From positions 124,001 through 188,000 of the forward strand of contig NZ_VNIK02000007.1 in assembly GCF_007785775.2 (NCBI RefSeq): a DNA stretch of 64,000 nt. The letters run 5' to 3'. This document shows, in pieces, positions 25,235 to 33,968 of this stretch. Source of the DNA: Flagellimonas hadalis. GTDB taxonomy: Bacteria; Bacteroidota; Bacteroidia; Flavobacteriales; Flavobacteriaceae. A model generated the notes under the pieces. It searched no databases. It was not told where the DNA came from and saw nothing but the letters and a program-made list of their open reading frames with translations. How positions within the stretch are numbered: position 1 is the stretch's first letter; every line of letters starts with the position of its first letter. Position numbers and translations under genes: made by a program.

Positions 25235-28200
25235 ATGGTACCATCATTTAAAGAAGACCATATATCACAGCTTCCCGCACTAAAGCTGCTTATGAATATG
25301 GGCTGGAAATACCTCTCTCCAGAGCAAGCTTTAGAAGCCCGTGGAGGCAGGACATCCAATGTGTTGTTGGAGACCATTTTGAAGGATCAACTTCAAGTCA
25401 TCAACACCATTGAATACAAGGGCAAAGAGTTTCCCTTTTCTGATGCCAACGTAAACAACGCTATTCTTGCCATTCGTGACCTTCCGGTTCAGGATGGTTT
25501 TATTGCTGCCAATAAAGCCTTTTATGAACTCATCACCTTGGGCAGGAGCTTTGAGCAGTCGGTTTTAGGTGATAAAAAGAGCTTTTCATTCCATTACATT
25601 GATTGGAAACATCCTGAAAACAACACTTATCACGTATCAGAAGAGTTTAGTGTGCTCAGAAGTGGCAGCAGTGAACATTACCGCCCTGATATTGTATTGT
25701 TTATCAATGGTATTCCAGTTGTGGTTATTGAGTGTAAGAGTCCAAAGATCAAAGACCCAATCGACAAATCAATTGAGCAACATCTTAGGAATCAGCAGGA
25801 AGATGGAATACGTGCATTATATCAATACTCCAACTTGGCCATGGGACTGTCCACCCATGAAGCCAAATACGCCACAACTGCCACTCAAAAAGAGTTTTGG
25901 AGTTTTTGGAAAGAACTCTTTAAAACAAAAGCGGAAGAAACTGCCTGGCTCGATAAGCTCCAAGCTTTAAAAAATCAGCCACTACCTACCAACGAAAGAA
26001 CAACGCTTTTTCAAGAACGGTATAAAAACGTTTTGACTTTCTTCCAGAACCTCGAAAAAGAAGAACAGGCGATAACAGAACAAGACAAGCTACTATTTAG
26101 CATTTGTAAGCCAGAGAGACTTTTAGACCTATTCTTCAACTTCACTCTCTATGATGATGGGATCAAGAAAGTCACTAGGTATCAGCAATACTTTGCCGTT
26201 CACAATACCTTGGATAAGATCGTAAAAACAGATAGCGAAGGATTAAGAAAAGGCGGTGTAATCTGGCACACTCAGGGAAGTGGCAAATCCCTCACTATGG
26301 TCATGTTGGCTCAACTGATTGCTACGCATCCTCAAATCAAGAATCCTAAAATCATCTTAGTTACTGACCGTATTGATTTGGACGATCAAATCACAGAGAC
26401 GTTTAAAAAATGTCAAATACCAGTAGAAAATGCTCAAACAGGCAAGCACTTGGTAGAGCTTCTTTCCGGCACAGGTGATACAGTTATCACTACTTTGATT
26501 CATAAATTTGAAGCGGCTGTTAATCAGGCCAAAGAAGGATTTGATTCACCCGACATTTTTGTTTTGGTAGATGAAGGACATAGAAGTCAATATGGTACAT
26601 TCAATATCAAAATGCAAAAGGTATTTCCTAAAGGTTGTTTTATAGCCTTTACAGGAACTCCTTTAATGAAGAAAGAGAAAAGTACTGCAAATCGCTTTGG
26701 AGGTTTGATAGATGTTTACTCTATTACCGATGCAGTTGAAGATGGAGCAGTAGTCCCCCTACTTTATGAAGGTCGCCATAACTTAATTGAAGTGAATGAA
26801 AAGCCTTTGGATAATTATTTTGATCGAATATCCGAACCGCTCACCCCTTATGGTAAAGCTGCTCTCAAGAGAAAGTTTAGTTCCACCAATCAGCTTAATA
26901 AAGCGGAAGAGATTATCTACGCCCGTGCTTGGGATATTTCAGATCACTATGAGCAAAACGTTCAAGACATACTTTTTGGAAGTTTAAAAGCTAAGGGGCA
27001 GTTAGTAGCTCCAAATAAGACGACGGCTTTACGTTATCGGGAGTTTATCAAAGAACACAAAAAGGTTAGCTGTGAAGTCCTGATCTCCCCTCCTGATGTG
27101 CGAGAAAACTATGAGGATGCTTTTGAAGAAAGCGACGATTTGATATTAAAGTTTTGGAAAGCCATGATGGATAAATATGGCAGTCCGGAGAACTATGAAA
27201 AGTCGTTGATCAACTCGTTCAAAAAGCAAGATCACCCTGAAATAATCATTGTGGTAGACAAACTGCTTACTGGCTTTGATGCTCCCAATAACTACGTTTT
27301 GTATCTCACTCGCCAGCTCAAAGAACACACGCTACTACAAGCGATTGCGAGAGTAAACCGTTTAGCTCCAGGCAAGGAACACGGTTTAATTATAGATTAC
27401 TATGGCAATCTGGAGAATCTTGACAGTGCATTAGAAACCTATTCAGGTACAAACAACTATGATGCAGCTGATCTGGAAGGTACATTGACCAACATCAGTG
27501 AAGAAATCAAAAAGTTACCGCAAGCGCATTCAGAAGTATGGGACATCTTCAAAGAAGTCAAAAACAAGTATGACGAACCTGCCTATGAAATGCTATTGCA
27601 GGATGAGGCCATTCGCCACATCTTCTATGAAAAGGTATCGGCTTTTTCTCGCTTGTTAAAGCTAGCCCTATCGAGTTTTGAGTTTATCAGTAAAACTCCG
27701 GAGCAGCAAATAAATAAGTACAAACAGGATGCTAAATTTTTCCTTGGATTAAGAATTGCGGTCAAACGAAGATACTTTGACGATCTTGAATATAAGGAAT
27801 ACGAGCCACAAGTTCAGAAACTCATTGACAAGCATATTACCACAGAAGGTGAAATTCTTCGTATTACTGAAATGGTCAATATTTTTGATAAAGAAGAAAG
27901 GGATCGTGAAGTTGAGAAGATAACCAGTAAGGCAGCCAAAGCCGATCATATTGCTAGCAGGACTATAAAAGCTATCAATGTGAAAATAAATGAAGATCCA
28001 GTTTACTATAAAAAACTTTCAAGACTTATTAGAGATACTATTGAAGACTATCACCAGCATCGTATTTCAGAAGCTGACTATTTAAATAAAGCGAGAGAAT
28101 ACGAAGATCAATTTCATAATGGTAGACAGGACAATGTGCCGGAGAACCTTTCTGGAAATGATACCGGTATTGCCATTTATAATTTAGTGAATGAGATTTT

Positions 28201-28471
28201 TAAAGGAAACTTAAAGCGTTCGGAAGGCTCACAAAACATTGCTGCATTGATGGCTGAAGGTATTGACGAAGTTATTAAGTCTATTGTATTTGAAAACGGG
28301 AAGCCAATAATTGATTGGGTAAATAAATCAGATATTGAAGGAAGGATAAAAATTGATATTGACGATTATTTATTCGATTTAAAGACACAGCAAGGTATAG
28401 AATTGCCCTTTGACCTAATAGATGAATTGGTTGAAGAAGGAATCAAAGTAGCTAAATTGAAATATGTCTGA
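25235..28471 (+). CDS. hsdR: type I restriction endonuclease subunit HsdR
   Basis: A 1078-residue protein of normal HsdR length. The N-terminal nuclease domain has 'YRPDIVLFINGIPVVVIECKSPK' (D152, E166-C-K168) and a following QxxxY-type region. The translocase has Walker A 'WHTQGSGKSLTM' (K351), 'LVTDRIDLDDQ', DEAD-type 'VLVDEGHRSQYG', 'AFTGTPL', and helicase C-terminal 'VDKLLTGFDAP' and 'LLQAIARVNR'. It translocates DNA with ATP and cleaves away from the site. It is separated from hsdMS by three non-RM genes and overlaps the metalloprotease gene by 8 nt. Confidence 0.96.
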   Translation: MVPSFKEDHISQLPALKLLMNMGWKYLSPEQALEARGGRTSNVLLETILKDQLQVINTIEYKGKEFPFSDANVNNAILAIRDLPVQDGFIAANKAFYELITLGRSFEQSVLGDKKSFSFHYIDWKHPENNTYHVSEEFSVLRSGSSEHYRPDIVLFINGIPVVVIECKSPKIKDPIDKSIEQHLRNQQEDGIRALYQYSNLAMGLSTHEAKYATTATQKEFWSFWKELFKTKAEETAWLDKLQALKNQPLPTNERTTLFQERYKNVLTFFQNLEKEEQAITEQDKLLFSICKPERLLDLFFNFTLYDDGIKKVTRYQQYFAVHNTLDKIVKTDSEGLRKGGVIWHTQGSGKSLTMVMLAQLIATHPQIKNPKIILVTDRIDLDDQITETFKKCQIPVENAQTGKHLVELLSGTGDTVITTLIHKFEAAVNQAKEGFDSPDIFVLVDEGHRSQYGTFNIKMQKVFPKGCFIAFTGTPLMKKEKSTANRFGGLIDVYSITDAVEDGAVVPLLYEGRHNLIEVNEKPLDNYFDRISEPLTPYGKAALKRKFSSTNQLNKAEEIIYARAWDISDHYEQNVQDILFGSLKAKGQLVAPNKTTALRYREFIKEHKKVSCEVLISPPDVRENYEDAFEESDDLILKFWKAMMDKYGSPENYEKSLINSFKKQDHPEIIIVVDKLLTGFDAPNNYVLYLTRQLKEHTLLQAIARVNRLAPGKEHGLIIDYYGNLENLDSALETYSGTNNYDAADLEGTLTNISEEIKKLPQAHSEVWDIFKEVKNKYDEPAYEMLLQDEAIRHIFYEKVSAFSRLLKLALSSFEFISKTPEQQINKYKQDAKFFLGLRIAVKRRYFDDLEYKEYEPQVQKLIDKHITTEGEILRITEMVNIFDKEERDREVEKITSKAAKADHIASRTIKAINVKINEDPVYYKKLSRLIRDTIEDYHQHRISEADYLNKAREYEDQFHNGRQDNVPENLSGNDTGIAIYNLVNEIFKGNLKRSEGSQNIAALMAEGIDEVIKSIVFENGKPIIDWVNKSDIEGRIKIDIDDYLFDLKTQQGIELPFDLIDELVEEGIKVAKLKYV

Positions 28472-29174
28472 AACGCTTAACATAAAATCTATAGAATTTG
28501 GTTCGAGAAAAATCACCTTTGAACTTTCTTATAAGGATCGAAAAACCCTTGGCATTCGGGTGTATCCTGATTGTAAAGTAAAAGTGATTGCTCCGTATAA
28601 TACCACAGAGGAGAAACTGGAAGCTAAACTTCGGGAAAAAGCACCTTGGATCATTAAACAGCAGCTTGAATTTTTATCCTATCATCCATTAACACCACCA
28701 AGAAAATATATTAATGGAGAAACTCATCTTTATTTAGGTAGGCAATATAAACTTAGAATAGAGAAGTCAGAAACTAATGAAGTAAAGTTATTTAGAGGAA
28801 GATTATTAGTGTTGAAAAAGGATAATAAATCCGCTAAAAGTCTATTGTCTGAGTGGTATAGAGAAAAAGCTTTCGTTCATTTTGCGGAAACATTGAAAAA
28901 AACAATTCCGCTTTTTAAACGATTTGATATTGATGAACCTGAGATCCAAATTAGACTAATGGCCACTCGCTGGGGAAGTTGTACCTCTCAAGGCAAAGTA
29001 ATTTTAAACCCTGAATTGATAAAGGCTCCTAAAGGAAGTATTGAATACGTTATTATTCATGAATTATGCCATTTGGTTCACCACAATCATACTCGAGCAT
29101 TTTATGCTTTACAAGAAGCAATCATGCCAGATTGGAAAAAATGGAAAGAAAGACTTGAAACCTCTTTGATATGA
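28464..29174 (+). CDS. YgjP-like (DUF45) zinc metalloprotease of the RM operon
   Basis: A 236-residue protein. The zinc site is 'VIIHELCHLVHHNHTRAFY' (H199-E200-xx-H203 plus a downstream acidic/His region), and the preceding 'RLMATRWGSCTSQGKVILNPELIKAP' is the YgjP/DUF45 signature. Such genes commonly accompany hsdR; a role in controlled HsdR turnover (restriction alleviation) has been suggested for the family, but is inference here. Its start overlaps hsdR by 8 nt. It closes the compact part of the operon. Confidence 0.9.
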   Translation: MSETLNIKSIEFGSRKITFELSYKDRKTLGIRVYPDCKVKVIAPYNTTEEKLEAKLREKAPWIIKQQLEFLSYHPLTPPRKYINGETHLYLGRQYKLRIEKSETNEVKLFRGRLLVLKKDNKSAKSLLSEWYREKAFVHFAETLKKTIPLFKRFDIDEPEIQIRLMATRWGSCTSQGKVILNPELIKAPKGSIEYVIIHELCHLVHHNHTRAFYALQEAIMPDWKKWKERLETSLI

Positions 29175-29332
29175 TTTAAAGGAATTATATTATGATAATA
29201 ACTAGAGAAATAACACAATATTCTGATTTTGGCGCACATATATTCATAAAAAAGAATTGTATAGTATAAGAGAAATAGAGAAAATGTTAAATCCATTTCT
29301 ATTATATAGGAATCGATTAATCTAATGATTCT

Positions 29333-30970
29333 ATGACTGAACAACAAAAGATAAGGAAATTTGAATCGGATATATTGGATATAGCCCATATTAATTACGA
29401 ATTCTATCAATATTCTGAGGATGTTGTTATTCCTTATTTATTACAAGTCTATGGAGATACTGAAAGACATAGAGACAATCTAATAGCAAATGGGCAAGAT
29501 GCCCATAATGTATCCATTTATTTAAGTAATATGATACACGGAATTGGTCATTGTATTAGATGGATGCTAAAACAAAACCAACCATTGCATAGGGATATAT
29601 CCGATGAATCACCAAGGCAATTACAAGAAATGGCTGCCGATTTTTTAGATTGGGGAACCGGATATCATATGATTGCTCAAGAATTTGTTACATGGTCGAG
29701 AGGAGTTAAAACAGCTATTTTTAGCGAAGAGAATAAAACTATAACATTTTTAAATCCCGAGGGGTATAATTACTCCAGTGTGTACGATAAACAACTTTTG
29801 TACGCTAAGCAAATGCAAGTAGTTTATTATAGTTATCCCCATGAAGAAATGGAAAGCGAATATGAAGAGTGGTTAAAAGATATAGATTTTTCTTCGCCTC
29901 CTATAGCTAATCATATAGACTGGGATAGGGGCAGAGATTCTAAATCTTATCCCCTATTATATAGAAAAATGTGTGAAATATTGTTTCCGGAACTAGAAGA
30001 AATTACGGAATTTGATGGTTATAACCTGAGACAACTTCGACAATTTTATGCTCTATTTTTTCTAAATTTTCATTTTATTCGCTGGACGGAAGCGGTCTTA
30101 GACTCTAAATCAGGAAAAAATCTTTCTTTTGGTTCGAATCCATTATATTTGAGTACTAATCAATTTGAAAATTTGGCATCCACTATTACGGGACTCCCGA
30201 AGAAAGTAGTTGCTGCAATAATTAATGATCTTACCTTTAATCCTAATACTTTCCACACAAGTGTTAGTATTCAGCCACTTATACTTTCTTCATCTGGCAC
30301 ATACTATATCTTACCGAACCTCTTTTCGCAACTAGAGCCATCAAGAATGATTTTAGGGGCTTTAAATAAAGGATCTAAAAAGAAAATTTATGATAAGCTA
30401 ATCAATTTGATTGAAAAGTGTAATCTCAAAGAACTCTACAACTCTGTAAAAGATGTAGGCTCTTGGACACCTTATTTGGAGAAGACGATCAAATTCGGTG
30501 GTAAACAGATACACCCTGACCTTATTCTTATCAATTCAGATGATAGATGTATATATATTATAGATTATAAACATTTTATTGGGCCAATTTCTGCTTCTGA
30601 AGTAGATTATAAAATGAATGAACTTAAAAAGGGCAGTAACCAAGTAAAAAATTATATTGAGTTATTTAGAAAACTATGTAAAATTGGCACAACTAATATT
30701 GAAGGTTTTGCTACATATGGCTTATTGATAACTCATAAGCCATTACCTGTCCCTATTTCCGATAATATAGATATTCCTATTTTGGACATGTTAACATTCA
30801 AACAAAAGATAGCTTCCATCAAAGAAGGCAAAGGAAGTATTAATGAACTAATGGGAATTATTGAGGATGATAAAAATCACGAGAATGTTTTTACTCCTTT
30901 TGAAAATGAAATAAAAGTAGGTGAATGGAAAATTATCCGTTCTCAGCATAAAATAACTCAATCAAAATAA
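29333..30970 (+). CDS. uncharacterised protein with C-terminal PD-(D/E)XK-like nuclease motif
   Basis: A 545-residue protein. The N-terminal about 370 residues are mostly helical, with no recognised domain. The C-terminal part has a nuclease-like core 'IHPDLILINSDDRCIYIIDYKHF' (first half D396, then D411-Y-K413), preceded by a helix with acidic residues. It is separated from the metalloprotease gene by a 158-bp AT-rich gap, so it may have its own promoter. Position at the end of the defense block suggests another antiphage or restriction factor; no homologous system can be named. Confidence 0.65.
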   Translation: MTEQQKIRKFESDILDIAHINYEFYQYSEDVVIPYLLQVYGDTERHRDNLIANGQDAHNVSIYLSNMIHGIGHCIRWMLKQNQPLHRDISDESPRQLQEMAADFLDWGTGYHMIAQEFVTWSRGVKTAIFSEENKTITFLNPEGYNYSSVYDKQLLYAKQMQVVYYSYPHEEMESEYEEWLKDIDFSSPPIANHIDWDRGRDSKSYPLLYRKMCEILFPELEEITEFDGYNLRQLRQFYALFFLNFHFIRWTEAVLDSKSGKNLSFGSNPLYLSTNQFENLASTITGLPKKVVAAIINDLTFNPNTFHTSVSIQPLILSSSGTYYILPNLFSQLEPSRMILGALNKGSKKKIYDKLINLIEKCNLKELYNSVKDVGSWTPYLEKTIKFGGKQIHPDLILINSDDRCIYIIDYKHFIGPISASEVDYKMNELKKGSNQVKNYIELFRKLCKIGTTNIEGFATYGLLITHKPLPVPISDNIDIPILDMLTFKQKIASIKEGKGSINELMGIIEDDKNHENVFTPFENEIKVGEWKIIRSQHKITQSK

Positions 30971-31084
30971 TTATGCCTAAAGTAGGACAATTAAACGATT
31001 CATTTTTAGAACCTCACCATATTTTGAGTAGGATAGAAAAACACTTAATAGGTAGCTTTGTATTTGAGAAAATGCAGAGCGAAA

Positions 31085-32434
31085 ATGGAGCGAGGAGAAA
31101 CTCAAAACATAGAATACAAGCAGGCTTGGAGAGATGAATATCTGAAATGGATTTGCGGTTTCGCAAACGCAAAAGGAGGGCATATATACATTGGCATTGA
31201 TGATAGCGGAAATATTACCGGTGTAGATAATTATAAAAAGCTGATGGAAGACATTCCAAACAAGTCTGTTAACCATTTAGGACTTGTGGTTGATGTGAAT
31301 CTGCATGCGGCTGAAGGAAAAAATTATCTTGAAATTATTGTTCCAATTAGTAATATACCTATTGCTTATCATGGTGTTTATCACTACCGAAGCGGAAGTA
31401 CTAAACAAGAACTTAAAGGAATTGCTCTACAAAACCTGTTACTCAATAAAATGGGAAAGAAATGGGAGGATATGGCCGTTGAAGGAATAACATTTTCCGA
31501 CCTTAATGATAATAGCATCCAAGCATTTATTATTAAGGCAATTGAGAAAGATCGTATTCCTCCAAATACACTAAACATTGGCAAAGAAACGCTATTCAAA
31601 AACCTTGGACTTCTTACGAAACAAGGTCAGCTAACAAATGCCGCCGTTTTATTATTTGGGAAAAATCTAATCAAGGTATCAGTAACGGCAAGTTTCAAGA
31701 TTGGACGATTTGGAAAATCCAGCCATGATCTTTTGTTTCAAGACATAGTTGAAACCAACATTTTTGAAATGGCTGATAAAGTAATCGAAACCCTTAAAAC
31801 CAAATATTTGGTTAGACCTATTTCTTATAAAGGATTGGAGCGTATGGAACCATTGGAATATCCGGAAACAGCCTTAAGGGAAGCGATTTTAAATGCTATT
31901 ATTCATAAAGATTATTCCAGTACTTATACCTTTCTTCGAGTGTATGATGATCGATTACATTTATGGAATCCGGGAACTTTACCAGAAGAATTGACAATTG
32001 ATAAACTAAAACAAGAACATTCATCCTATCCCCGAAATCGAAATATAGCCAATGCATTTTTTAAAGCTGGTTATATCGAATCCTGGGGGCGAGGGATAAA
32101 TAAAATCATTGATGCCTGTAAAGAGGCAGGATTGCCTGAACCGATTATTGAGGAAGATCAAGGTGGGGTAAGTGTTACTTTTCTAAAGGATATTTATACA
32201 GAAGAAATTCTGAAAACATACAATCTTGAATCTCGACATATTAAAGCTTTGTTATTTATAAAAGACAATGGTCGAATCAATAATAAACAATACCAAGAAC
32301 TTTTTGAAATCTCCAAGAGGATGGTGTCTTATGATTTACAAATGCTTGTTGATAGGAATTTTATAACCAAAATAGGTTCCACAGGAAAGGGAACCTACTA
32401 TATTCTCCAAAGGGGAAATAAAGGGGTAAAATAG
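31085..32434 (+). CDS. Schlafen AlbA_2 / ATP-binding (HATPase_c_4) protein, RecG-like family
   Basis: About 449 residues from the ATG at 31085 ('MERGETQNIEYKQAWRDEYL'); a TTG at 31058 would add nine residues unlike the family. AlbA_2 domain (about 1-120): 'FANAKGGHIYIGIDDSGNITGV'. HATPase_c_4-like region (about 240-380): 'EAILNAIIHKDYS', 'LWNPGTLPEEL', 'SWGRGINKI'. A C-terminal winged helix follows ('KDNGRINNKQYQELFEISKRMVSYDLQML'). Such proteins occur widely in defense islands and are often regulators; the biochemical role is unsettled. The 3' end is part of an imperfect direct repeat also found at 33329-33391. Confidence 0.85.
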   Translation: MERGETQNIEYKQAWRDEYLKWICGFANAKGGHIYIGIDDSGNITGVDNYKKLMEDIPNKSVNHLGLVVDVNLHAAEGKNYLEIIVPISNIPIAYHGVYHYRSGSTKQELKGIALQNLLLNKMGKKWEDMAVEGITFSDLNDNSIQAFIIKAIEKDRIPPNTLNIGKETLFKNLGLLTKQGQLTNAAVLLFGKNLIKVSVTASFKIGRFGKSSHDLLFQDIVETNIFEMADKVIETLKTKYLVRPISYKGLERMEPLEYPETALREAILNAIIHKDYSSTYTFLRVYDDRLHLWNPGTLPEELTIDKLKQEHSSYPRNRNIANAFFKAGYIESWGRGINKIIDACKEAGLPEPIIEEDQGGVSVTFLKDIYTEEILKTYNLESRHIKALLFIKDNGRINNKQYQELFEISKRMVSYDLQMLVDRNFITKIGSTGKGTYYILQRGNKGVK

Positions 32435-32473
32435 TCTCCAAAAGGGCAATAAAGGAGCAATTGTACAAAAACT
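32401..32473. repeat. direct repeat copy A (3' end of the AlbA_2 gene and flank)
   Basis: It reads tattctccaaaggggaaata followed by aaggggtaaaat, a 9-nt spacer, aaagggcaataaaggagcaa and ttgtacaaaaact. It matches copy B at 33320-33391 over about 70 bp with a handful of mismatches. Copy A contains the stop codon of the AlbA_2 gene; copy B lies about 920 bp downstream on the other side of the guanine deaminase gene. Confidence 0.7.
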
Positions 32474-32630
32474 ATATATATTGAATCTACTTCTGTCTCC
32501 ACACAGGTAATTACTTTGTTCCGATTTCCAAAATCCAAACGCTCACGCAAGGTATGTTTGTGGTGTTGGTAAATACCTTTTGTAAACTGGAAAATTCATT
32601 TATAGTAGAGTAATACCTGCAAGGATTGAA

Positions 32631-32638
32631 TAAATTTG
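32631..32638 (+). promoter_or_regulatory. candidate promoter -7 element for guaD
   Basis: The motif taaatttg fits the TAnnTTTG consensus and lies 20 bp before the deaminase ATG in a 223-bp gap after the AlbA_2 gene. The -33 element is not obvious. It suggests that the deaminase is transcribed independently of the defense genes. Confidence 0.4.
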
Positions 32639-32657
32639 CAACTCAAATGCTAAAGTA

Positions 32658-33164
32658 ATGAACGAAATTATGGATCAGGATTATCATCCTAAATTTATGT
32701 TGAGAGCAATTGAGCTTTCGAAAATGGCATACAAGAGCGGCAAAGGTCTTCCAATTGGCTGTGTAATTGTTAGAAATGGTAAAATTATTGGAGAGGGACA
32801 TAATGAAATTTTTGAGCGGGTCAATCCAACATCACACGGAGAAATTGTCGCTATTGAAAGGGCTTGCAGAAATATCAATGATCTTCAATTATCTGAATGC
32901 CAAATGTACACCACATTAGAACCCTGTCCTATGTGCTTAGGTGCTATTTATTGGGCAAAAATTCACAAAGTTTATTATGCGAATACAAATGCTGATGCCG
33001 CTAAAGTTGGGTTTGATGACACATTTATATTTGATGAATTACGAAAAAGTGCCAATGAGCGTAAAATTAATTTCTTGTATGTGCCCGATAAAAATGCAAT
33101 AACCGTTTTAGAAGAATGGAAATCCAAAGATTTAATATCTGCCCAACCTTGGAATGGTAAATAA
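32658..33164 (+). CDS. guaD: guanine deaminase (CDA superfamily)
   Basis: A 168-residue zinc-dependent deaminase. The zinc/catalytic motifs are 'H60-G-E62' in 'TSHGEIVAIERACR' and 'P-C90-P-M-C93' in 'EPCPMCLGAIYWA'. The C-terminal 'AAKVGFDDTFIFDEL' is typical of the small GuaD-type guanine deaminases (as in Bacillus). It converts guanine to xanthine in purine salvage. The HGE rather than HAE variant is also found in other CDA enzymes. The final 'PWNGK' ends the chain normally. It lies between the two copies of an imperfect direct repeat, so it may have been inserted next to the island. Confidence 0.88.
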   Translation: MNEIMDQDYHPKFMLRAIELSKMAYKSGKGLPIGCVIVRNGKIIGEGHNEIFERVNPTSHGEIVAIERACRNINDLQLSECQMYTTLEPCPMCLGAIYWAKIHKVYYANTNADAAKVGFDDTFIFDELRKSANERKINFLYVPDKNAITVLEEWKSKDLISAQPWNGK

Positions 33165-33319
33165 TGTCAATTAATCTTGTCCATCAAATTATTGTTCCAT
33201 TCAAGTTATAGGTATCAGGCACAATGATATTAATACTGATAGTAGTAAATTGTGATAAACTATTCTTAGTCCAATATAGGAAGTCCATAAGGAGTTCATT
33301 GAAAGAAAGAAAATACTAT

Positions 33320-33391
33320 ATTTCTTCAAAGGGGCAATAAAGGGGCAAGAACGCCTTTAAAGGGGCAATAAAGAAGCAATTGAACAAAACT
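33320..33391. repeat. direct repeat copy B: decayed 3' end of an AlbA_2-type gene
   Basis: Starting at tactatatttcttcaaaggg it parallels copy A (32401-32473): ggggcaataaaggggcaaga, spacer, aaaggggcaataaagaagca, attgaacaaaact. In frame it still spells ...KYYISSKGAIKGQ..., similar to the YYILQRGNKG end of the intact protein. No open frame extends upstream into the rest of such a gene, so this is a fragment left by duplication or rearrangement. Confidence 0.6.
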
Positions 33392-33968
33392 ACTTCTTAA
33401 ACCATTTATAAATAAGTGGTTTGATTTTTTAAGCAGCTAGTATATCAGCTAAAAGCTTTAAATCCTCTATTAATTGGTTCGAGTTTTGTACCATATCGTT
33501 CACAAGGTAGCGATACCAAACACACGGAAACCCTGCAAAATCTACGAGATTGCAGGGTTTTTGACGTTTTTGGGGCGTCATTTAATTCGGTTTGATTTGA
33601 TTCGTCAACGAAATCAGGGTCGTCAGCGAGGTATAAGCGAGGGCTATTGTTAATGGGAAAAGAGCAAATATTGGCCTCAAACGAAAGATTGACATTCAAC
33701 TTTGGGGCAACCAAAGCAAAAAGGCAATCGGGAAACACCCTGAAAAAATGGTTCTGCCCTCTTTAAGAAACTTTATTTACATTGTGTATTCCTCCAATTT
33801 TGTGCTATAGTTTTTTTAGGCTGGGATTGTTTCAAAAATCTCTTTACATATGACGTAAGTTTGCCATATCAACCTTAGAGCAATTAAAATGAACAAGTTA
33901 AGGTCAAAATTAAACGTTTAGGCCAAAAAAGCCTATTTTGTAAATCTAAACCTCAACCATTACAGGCA
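33392..33968. other. gene-poor junction between the island and the regulator locus
   Basis: No supported gene is seen in about 580 bp. The only long frame is a 97-codon minus-strand ORF (33445-33738) with no family resemblance and unusual composition. The stretch contains a strong hairpin at 33528-33560 and an AT-rich run before the regulator gene. The AT-richer left part of the window gives way to a less AT-rich right part here, so the boundary of the mobile island may fall in this junction. No att repeat could be matched by eye. Confidence 0.4.
33528..33560. terminator. strong hairpin, probable bidirectional terminator
   Basis: aaaccctgcaa and ttgcagggttt form a perfect 11-bp stem around the 11-nt loop aatctacgaga, followed by tt on the plus strand and preceded by A's, so T-rich on either strand. 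It isolates the deaminase side from the regulator gene. Confidence 0.7.

Noticed and set aside
30973-31137. 54-codon ORF (starts MPKVGQLNDSF) between the 545-residue protein gene and the AlbA_2 gene
   Set aside because: It starts 2 bp after the previous stop but overlaps the AlbA_2 start by about 50 nt in another frame and shows no recognisable domain. It could be a remnant; not strong enough to call.
33335-33391. Short G-rich repeats aaaggggcaataaagg as a CRISPR or satellite array
   Set aside because: Only two clusters exist, they lie at the end of a coding sequence and its decayed copy, and the repetition reflects KGAIKG-type peptide coding.
33430-33515. tRNA-like stretch (agctagtatatcagct ... 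ggttcgag)
   Set aside because: A D-arm-like and a T-loop-like string are present, but there is no acceptor stem, no proper anticodon stem and the T stem does not pair. At most a degenerate remnant.
33445-33738. 97-codon minus-strand ORF in the junction
   Set aside because: No family resemblance, contains the terminator stem, and translated composition looks like read-through of non-coding DNA.
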